DNA from: Erysipelotrichaceae bacterium 66202529
GTDB taxonomy: Bacteria; Bacillota_I; Bacilli_A; Erysipelotrichales; Erysipelotrichaceae
Assembly: GCA_017161075.1 (NCBI GenBank)
Contig: CP046174.1
Location: 3,844,001-3,908,000, forward strand
Reading direction: 5' to 3'
DNA: 64,000 nt
The number at the start of each line of letters is the position of its first letter. Within the stretch, counting starts at the first letter, position 1. Below the pieces are notes generated by a model. That model had not been told where the DNA came from, made no database searches, and saw only the letters and a program-made list of their open reading frames with translations. Made by a program: the position numbers and the translations under genes. This document shows, piece by piece, positions 59,618-64,000 of the stretch.

Positions 59618-60940
59618 TTACCCCATTGTTAATTCATTCATCTTTATCATTTCCAATATTTTTAAGATCGCCTTTGATTCTTCATCTGATATTTCCTGAA
59701 TGGATGTTACCTCCATGCGAATCATTTGTAATAATGATCGAATTATGTATCGAAATCCATTACCTTCAAAGTTGAAACTATAACGTTTAAATTTATTTTC
59801 TCCATTTTTCTTTAATTTAAAATAACCTAATTCCCACCATTTATCGGGAATAAAAATCATACCGTCTGTCCCTAAGATTATCATGCCATCTTCAATACTT
59901 ACATTCACTCCAATTTCTATAAATGAAACCGCATTTTTATAATGTAAATGAAGTGTACAGTACTGAACATCTCCCTGTACATTTCTGACTAGCTTAAAAT
60001 CTGTCTTTTCAATATGGATATCCATTAGTTTTATCATAATGCTCAAGGAGTAAAAGATGATATCTAATAAAGGCTTGTCTTCATCTTGTCCGAAACTGCT
60101 TTTTGATGAAGAACATTTTATTCCTAACACCTCTCCTATTATATTTCCTTTAATCATCCACGAAAGCTGATCAAAAGACTGCAGGTATATCATCGAAATA
60201 TTAGATAATAAATATAGCCCTTTTGCTTTTGAAAAAGCAGAAAGTCGTTGAACTTCACTATAATCCAATGAGAGTGGTGCCTCGTAAATCACATGCTTAC
60301 CTTTATGTATTGCTTCCTCAACCAATTGCCTCCGATGTTTTAACGCACTTTTACAATATACAATGTCTACACTGTCCAAAAATCGGTCATAATCTGTGTA
60401 TCCTTTATCTAATTCATATTTTCTTGCAAATTCCTTAGCAATACCTTCTTTTTGAGAAAAAGCGCTCTCAACATGTATTCCACTTACATTCTTTGGCTCT
60501 AAAACTGCACCGTTATCATACAAATTATCTGTAATAATGCCAAATTTGAACATTGTAAGTTTCTGCTCACGTATCTCGGTACTTGAAATATCTTTTGTCC
60601 TTTCTAGATATTTTACTTCACAATATTTGCTTAAATGATCAAACTTACCTTTCCAATCAGATCCTATGACAAGTACATCAATGTTATATTTCAATATATC
60701 GGATATTTTTTGTCCCACATATTCTTCAACAATGATTTGATCTGCAAAGCCTGTATTTTTGACATTTTCAATGCGTTTGCTTAAACTATCCTGAACAGAT
60801 AATTTCCCTCTTTCTGTATCATAATTTTCGCCAGTTACACCTACGATTAAATAATCTCCATATGCTTTTGCTCTTTTTAAAATACTGTAATGTCCGTAAT
60901 GGAATAAATCAAACGTGCCATAAGTTATCACTTTTTTCAT
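59618..60940 (-). CDS. Fusion of a TagD-like cytidylyltransferase and a Gfo/Idh-like dehydrogenase
   Basis: 440 residues. Residues 1 to about 130 are a glycerol-3-phosphate cytidylyltransferase-type domain: ITYGTFDLFHYGHYSILKRA with the HxGH motif, then IGSDWKGKF and a closing RTKDISSTEIRE. From about residue 135 a Gfo/Idh/MocA-like Rossmann and C-terminal domain follows (KFGIITDNLY, VDIVYCKSALKHRR, GKHVIYEAPLSLD where EKP is usual). The fusion should make a CDP-activated alcohol and oxidise or reduce its precursor or product. Start at 60940 (MKKVITYGTF). First gene of the glycan operon. Confidence 0.82.
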   Translation of the reverse strand: MKKVITYGTFDLFHYGHYSILKRAKAYGDYLIVGVTGENYDTERGKLSVQDSLSKRIENVKNTGFADQIIVEEYVGQKISDILKYNIDVLVIGSDWKGKFDHLSKYCEVKYLERTKDISSTEIREQKLTMFKFGIITDNLYDNGAVLEPKNVSGIHVESAFSQKEGIAKEFARKYELDKGYTDYDRFLDSVDIVYCKSALKHRRQLVEEAIHKGKHVIYEAPLSLDYSEVQRLSAFSKAKGLYLLSNISMIYLQSFDQLSWMIKGNIIGEVLGIKCSSSKSSFGQDEDKPLLDIIFYSLSIMIKLMDIHIEKTDFKLVRNVQGDVQYCTLHLHYKNAVSFIEIGVNVSIEDGMIILGTDGMIFIPDKWWELGYFKLKKNGENKFKRYSFNFEGNGFRYIIRSLLQMIRMEVTSIQEISDEESKAILKILEMIKMNELTMG

Positions 60941-60989
60941 TTCATAATCACTCTCCAGTTTTCTCTTAGCTAACTCATCACTCTCAAAG

Positions 60990-61017
60990 ATCATTTAGGA
61001 TGAAGTTTATGTGTCAA
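60990..61017 (-). promoter_or_regulatory. Candidate promoter of the glycan operon
   Basis: On the minus strand a perfect TTGACA (61012-61017) and AATGAT (60990-60995, four of six) are 16 bases apart, about 50 bases upstream of the first gene. Confidence 0.45.
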
Positions 61018-61373
61018 ATAATAATTATTCTATAACTGTAAAGCATATATTTCCTAAGAAAGAAATCAATCTTCACTGTATTTGCAATTCTTTATGCCGA
61101 TTCGCATATTCTTTAATCTTCCATTATCTCAAAAGCTATGATATTATATACAACTCCACTTCTTAAGTATGACATAAATAATACATATTTACAATGCTTT
61201 TTATTAATGATTATGTTCACAGCAACATAAAATTTCTTATATTTACTATAATTTATTGATGAATTTCAATATCATTTTAGTCTAATGGATACTTACGCAT
61301 ATGAAAATCCTATGTCTATTCATAAACGAAAAGCGGAAGATTGCAAAAAAAGTATATTCTGTAAAACTAATAC
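61018..61373. other. AT-rich intergenic region without a supported gene
   Basis: About 355 bases, markedly AT-rich, between the glgA terminator and the glycan operon promoter. No open frame with a ribosome site was found. Confidence 0.5.
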
Positions 61374-61406
61374 AAAAAGACATACAACAGTTTGCCGTAT
61401 GCCTTT
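61374..61406 (-). terminator. Rho-independent terminator after glgA
   Basis: A 10-bp stem (AAAGGCATAC / GTATGTCTTT, one G-U) with an 11-base loop, followed by TTG on the minus strand. It lies 8 bases past the glgA stop. Confidence 0.8.
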
Positions 61407-61413
61407 TGTTTAT

Positions 61414-62853
61414 CTATGGATGAAGCTGACCATATAACTGACAATAGGTTTCCGCACTCTTTGCCCAGCTGACATCTGTATTCATCGCATTGCGGACAAG
61501 AATCTTCCAGTCCTCCTTGCGGTTATAGTAGACATCAATGGCATTGTACATTACCTGAACCATCTCATCAGAGTTATAGTTGGCAAAGCTAAAGCCGTTT
61601 CCGGTTTTTTCAAATTCGTTATAAGGTGTTACCGTATCCTTCAATCCACCTGTTTCACGTACCAGCGGTAACGTACCGTAGCGCATGGAAATCAGCTGCG
61701 AGATACCGCATGGCTCAAACAGAGACGGCATCAGGAATAAATCGCTTGCGCCGTAAATACGGTGTGCAAGAGAATCATTATATCCTTTATAGAATGCAAT
61801 CTTCCCCTTGTTTCCTGCTTCCAGCTGTCCCATCTTTTCCTCAATGCTCGCTTCTCCACTTCCCAATACCGCAAGCTGAATCGGCATGGCACAGATTTCA
61901 GACAGCTTCTCCATCATCAGATAGAAGCCCTTCTGCCAGGTCAGACGGGATACAACACCAATCAGAAGAACATTCTGGTCAACATTCAGACCAAGCTCCT
62001 TCTGCAGCGCTTCCTTATTCAATGCTTTCGCTTTCTTTACATTTACCTTGTTATAGTGATATGGAATTTCCGGGTCTGTCTTTGGATCCCAGTATTCGAT
62101 ATCAATACCGTTTGTAATTCCCCATAAATCATATTTACGGATATTCAGTACCATTTCTAGGTGTTCCCCGTACTGTGGCGTCAGAATTTCCTGAGAATAT
62201 GTAGGGGAAACGGTTGTCACTTTATCCGCATACAGAATACCGGATTTCATGAAGCTGATTCCACCGTCATAGCGTACATTACCGTTGTCATAGATTCGGT
62301 AATCCAGTCCCAGACAGCTGTCCAGCATTTCCACACCGAAGTTGCCCTGATAAGCCAGATTGTGAATCGTATAAACAAAGCGGATATTGCGATAGCGTTC
62401 ATCAAAGCTGTGACCTTCCTTGCACATAGCCGGAATCATACCGGTGTGCCAGTCATGACAATGCATGATTTCCGGGAAGTAATTCAGCTGATTGCACATT
62501 TCAATAACAGCCTTCTGAAAATAAGCGAAGCGCTCGCCATCATCGATATGACCATACATTTCATTACGCTCAAAGTATCCCTTGTGCTCCACAAAGTAGA
62601 ATTTTACATCCTTGCGCATCGTAGACCAGATATTTACCGGTACCTCGTGATAGGCAATACTTACGGAAAACTGTGCTTCCAGCGTAAATTCATGATGAAA
62701 TTTCTGCGCAATTTTCAGGTACAGCGGCATGATAACACGTACCTCATGACCCTTTTTTACCAGCTCTTGCGGCAGTGAGCCGATTACGTCTGCCAGTCCT
62801 CCGCTTTTAATAAAGGGAAGACCCTCGGCAGCAACCATCAATATTCTTGCCAT
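61414..62853 (-). CDS. glgA: Glycogen synthase (ADP-glucose, GT5)
   Basis: 479 residues. N-terminal MVAAEGLPFIKSGGLADVIG carries the KxGGL ADP-glucose-binding motif; HCHDWHTGMIP and YTIHNLAYQG are family signatures; the C-terminal SLFEPCGISQLISMRYG and VRETGGLKDTV hold the catalytic Glu and donor site. Elongates alpha-1,4-glucan from ADP-glucose. It overlaps the glgD stop by one base (TAATG), so the two are coupled. Confidence 0.97.
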   Translation of the reverse strand: MARILMVAAEGLPFIKSGGLADVIGSLPQELVKKGHEVRVIMPLYLKIAQKFHHEFTLEAQFSVSIAYHEVPVNIWSTMRKDVKFYFVEHKGYFERNEMYGHIDDGERFAYFQKAVIEMCNQLNYFPEIMHCHDWHTGMIPAMCKEGHSFDERYRNIRFVYTIHNLAYQGNFGVEMLDSCLGLDYRIYDNGNVRYDGGISFMKSGILYADKVTTVSPTYSQEILTPQYGEHLEMVLNIRKYDLWGITNGIDIEYWDPKTDPEIPYHYNKVNVKKAKALNKEALQKELGLNVDQNVLLIGVVSRLTWQKGFYLMMEKLSEICAMPIQLAVLGSGEASIEEKMGQLEAGNKGKIAFYKGYNDSLAHRIYGASDLFLMPSLFEPCGISQLISMRYGTLPLVRETGGLKDTVTPYNEFEKTGNGFSFANYNSDEMVQVMYNAIDVYYNRKEDWKILVRNAMNTDVSWAKSAETYCQLYGQLHP

Positions 62854-63968
62854 TAAATTTTATCATTCCTTTTCACGTACAGCGGATTGTCAACAAGTCC
62901 CAGCAGTTCTTTTTTACGAACGATTCTTGCTTTCTTATCCACTACTACATTTTCAATATGCACATCCTCACCGATCATGGCACCCGGAAGAATGACACAG
63001 TTTTTCACAACTGCCCCCTTCTTGATCATGGCACCACGGCCGATTACACTGTTCTCAATATCACCCTCTACCAGACATCCGTTGGAAACCATACTGTTTT
63101 TCACACTGACGCCGGTGTAATACTGGGTAGGACAGGAATCGTTGGTTCTTGTATAAACAGGCCAGTCTGTATGGAACAGATCCATCGCCTTGTCGTAATC
63201 CAGTAAATCCATGTTTGCATTGTAGTAGCTCTTAAAATCATTGATGCATGCCACAAAGCCACGGTGTGCAACACCACGGATATCCAGCTCTGCGCACTCA
63301 TCATTTACTATATCGCGGAACCAGTACAGAGAGGAGATATTCGCCGCCTTCTTCACCAGATCCATGAACAGCTCCTTGCTCAGAATATAGGTTTCCAGAG
63401 AAATCGTTCTGGACTTGGAGTTTCCGCGGTTCTTTTCCAGAGAAAGTACACCCTTCTGCTTGTTCAGATTCACGACGTCGCAGTTCACAAAGGATTCCTT
63501 TGCGTTATCCACATTCTGATACAGCATGGTAATATCCGCACCGCTTTCAATGTGTGCATCCAGCAGAGCACTGAAATCCTGACGGAACACAAAGTGACTC
63601 GGTGTTAACACAACATATGGATAATTGGCATCCTCAATAGCCTGCATGTTGTACATATAGGAGTTGATATCATTGCTGTAGAAATCATTTTCATCCATGC
63701 TCTTTGCCGGCAGGATGTGCAGCTTTCCACGCTTGGAGTTAATGTTGTAATGACGTCCGGTTCCCAGATGCTCCAGAAGAGATCTCGGATTTGTTTTCAC
63801 AAATACCTTAATATGGTTTACACCGGAATTACTCAGATTTGAAATTGGAAAGTCGACCAGACGATATCTTCCTAAGAAAGAGAAGGCGGATACCGGGCGA
63901 TAATCCTGCATACCTTTGACCTGTACATTAGGCCCTTCATAATTTACAATACCGATTGCATTGCACAT
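62853..63968 (-). CDS. glgD: Glucose-1-phosphate adenylyltransferase subunit GlgD
   Basis: 371 residues. It begins MCNAIGIVNYEG and has SFLGRYRLVDFPISNLSNSG, but lacks the full GGxGxRL pyrophosphorylase loop of GlgC, as expected of the GlgD regulatory/partner subunit; the C-terminal part is a beta-helix (GCLVEGDIENSVIGRGAMI). GlgC-GlgD complexes make ADP-glucose in Bacillota; glgC should lie upstream, beyond the right edge. ATG at 63968 was chosen; a GTG three codons upstream is possible. Coupled to glgA. Confidence 0.93.
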   Translation of the reverse strand: MCNAIGIVNYEGPNVQVKGMQDYRPVSAFSFLGRYRLVDFPISNLSNSGVNHIKVFVKTNPRSLLEHLGTGRHYNINSKRGKLHILPAKSMDENDFYSNDINSYMYNMQAIEDANYPYVVLTPSHFVFRQDFSALLDAHIESGADITMLYQNVDNAKESFVNCDVVNLNKQKGVLSLEKNRGNSKSRTISLETYILSKELFMDLVKKAANISSLYWFRDIVNDECAELDIRGVAHRGFVACINDFKSYYNANMDLLDYDKAMDLFHTDWPVYTRTNDSCPTQYYTGVSVKNSMVSNGCLVEGDIENSVIGRGAMIKKGAVVKNCVILPGAMIGEDVHIENVVVDKKARIVRKKELLGLVDNPLYVKRNDKI

Positions 63969-64000
63969 ATTACTCACCCCTCACTCTCTTGCTGATCAGT

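Overview
The window looks like chromosome of a low-GC Bacillota, most likely Erysipelotrichia (a [Clostridium] innocuum-like bacterium). That assignment is inferred from gene content (a GlgD/GlgA glycogen pair, several mannose-family PTSs, PRD-type activators, a PD-(D/E)XK transposase-nuclease protein) and from strong AGGAGG-type ribosome sites; it was not tested by alignment. No rRNA, tRNA, CRISPR array or intact insertion sequence was seen.

Layout. 1-12.7 kb is housekeeping and signalling: a Bce-type ABC ATPase (cut by the window edge) with its histidine kinase and response regulator, a VanZ-like protein, a Cache-HAMP-GGDEF diguanylate cyclase next to a response regulator with a SARP-like output domain, tpiA-pgk order with pgk transcribed first, a second cyclase with TPR-like repeats, two small cytosolic proteins, and an unusual IMP dehydrogenase followed by two tandemly duplicated terminators.

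12.8-47 kb is a carbohydrate-utilisation island. Locus A (12.8-24.7 kb, minus) has a complete mannose-family PTS, two KDPG-type aldolases, two 2-hydroxyacid dehydrogenases, a pair of mannitol-phosphate-dehydrogenase-like proteins, two ribulose-phosphate-epimerase-like proteins and a split altronate-dehydratase-like enzyme. Locus B (25.5-33.0 kb, minus) is a transporter-less set of dehydrogenases, aldolases, a HAD phosphatase and an RraA-like protein. A and B carry nearly identical promoters with an embedded CcpA (cre) site and a shared upstream GTGTGTCAC element, so they probably form one regulon run by the divergent PRD regulator at 33.4 kb. Locus C (37.2-44.2 kb, minus) repeats the theme (PTS, KDPG aldolase, 2-hydroxyacid dehydrogenase, another dehydrogenase pair) with its own divergent PRD regulator and a dyad operator candidate.

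47-53.2 kb is a third mannose-family PTS with an AgaI-like amino-sugar-phosphate deaminase. It is controlled by a LevR-type activator with an intact GAYTGA loop, and a perfect sigma-54 promoter lies just downstream of the activator gene. The two regulators of the island have degenerate AAA domains, and the promoters found beside their targets look sigma-A dependent.

53.5-61 kb is an AT-richer surface-glycan modification locus: a TagD-like cytidylyltransferase fused to a Gfo/Idh-like dehydrogenase, a LicD-family phosphotransferase with a long helical extension, an acetolactate-synthase-like TPP enzyme, an SDR and a hexapeptide acyltransferase. It may make and attach an undescribed CDP-activated group. 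The window ends with glgD-glgA (glycogen synthesis).
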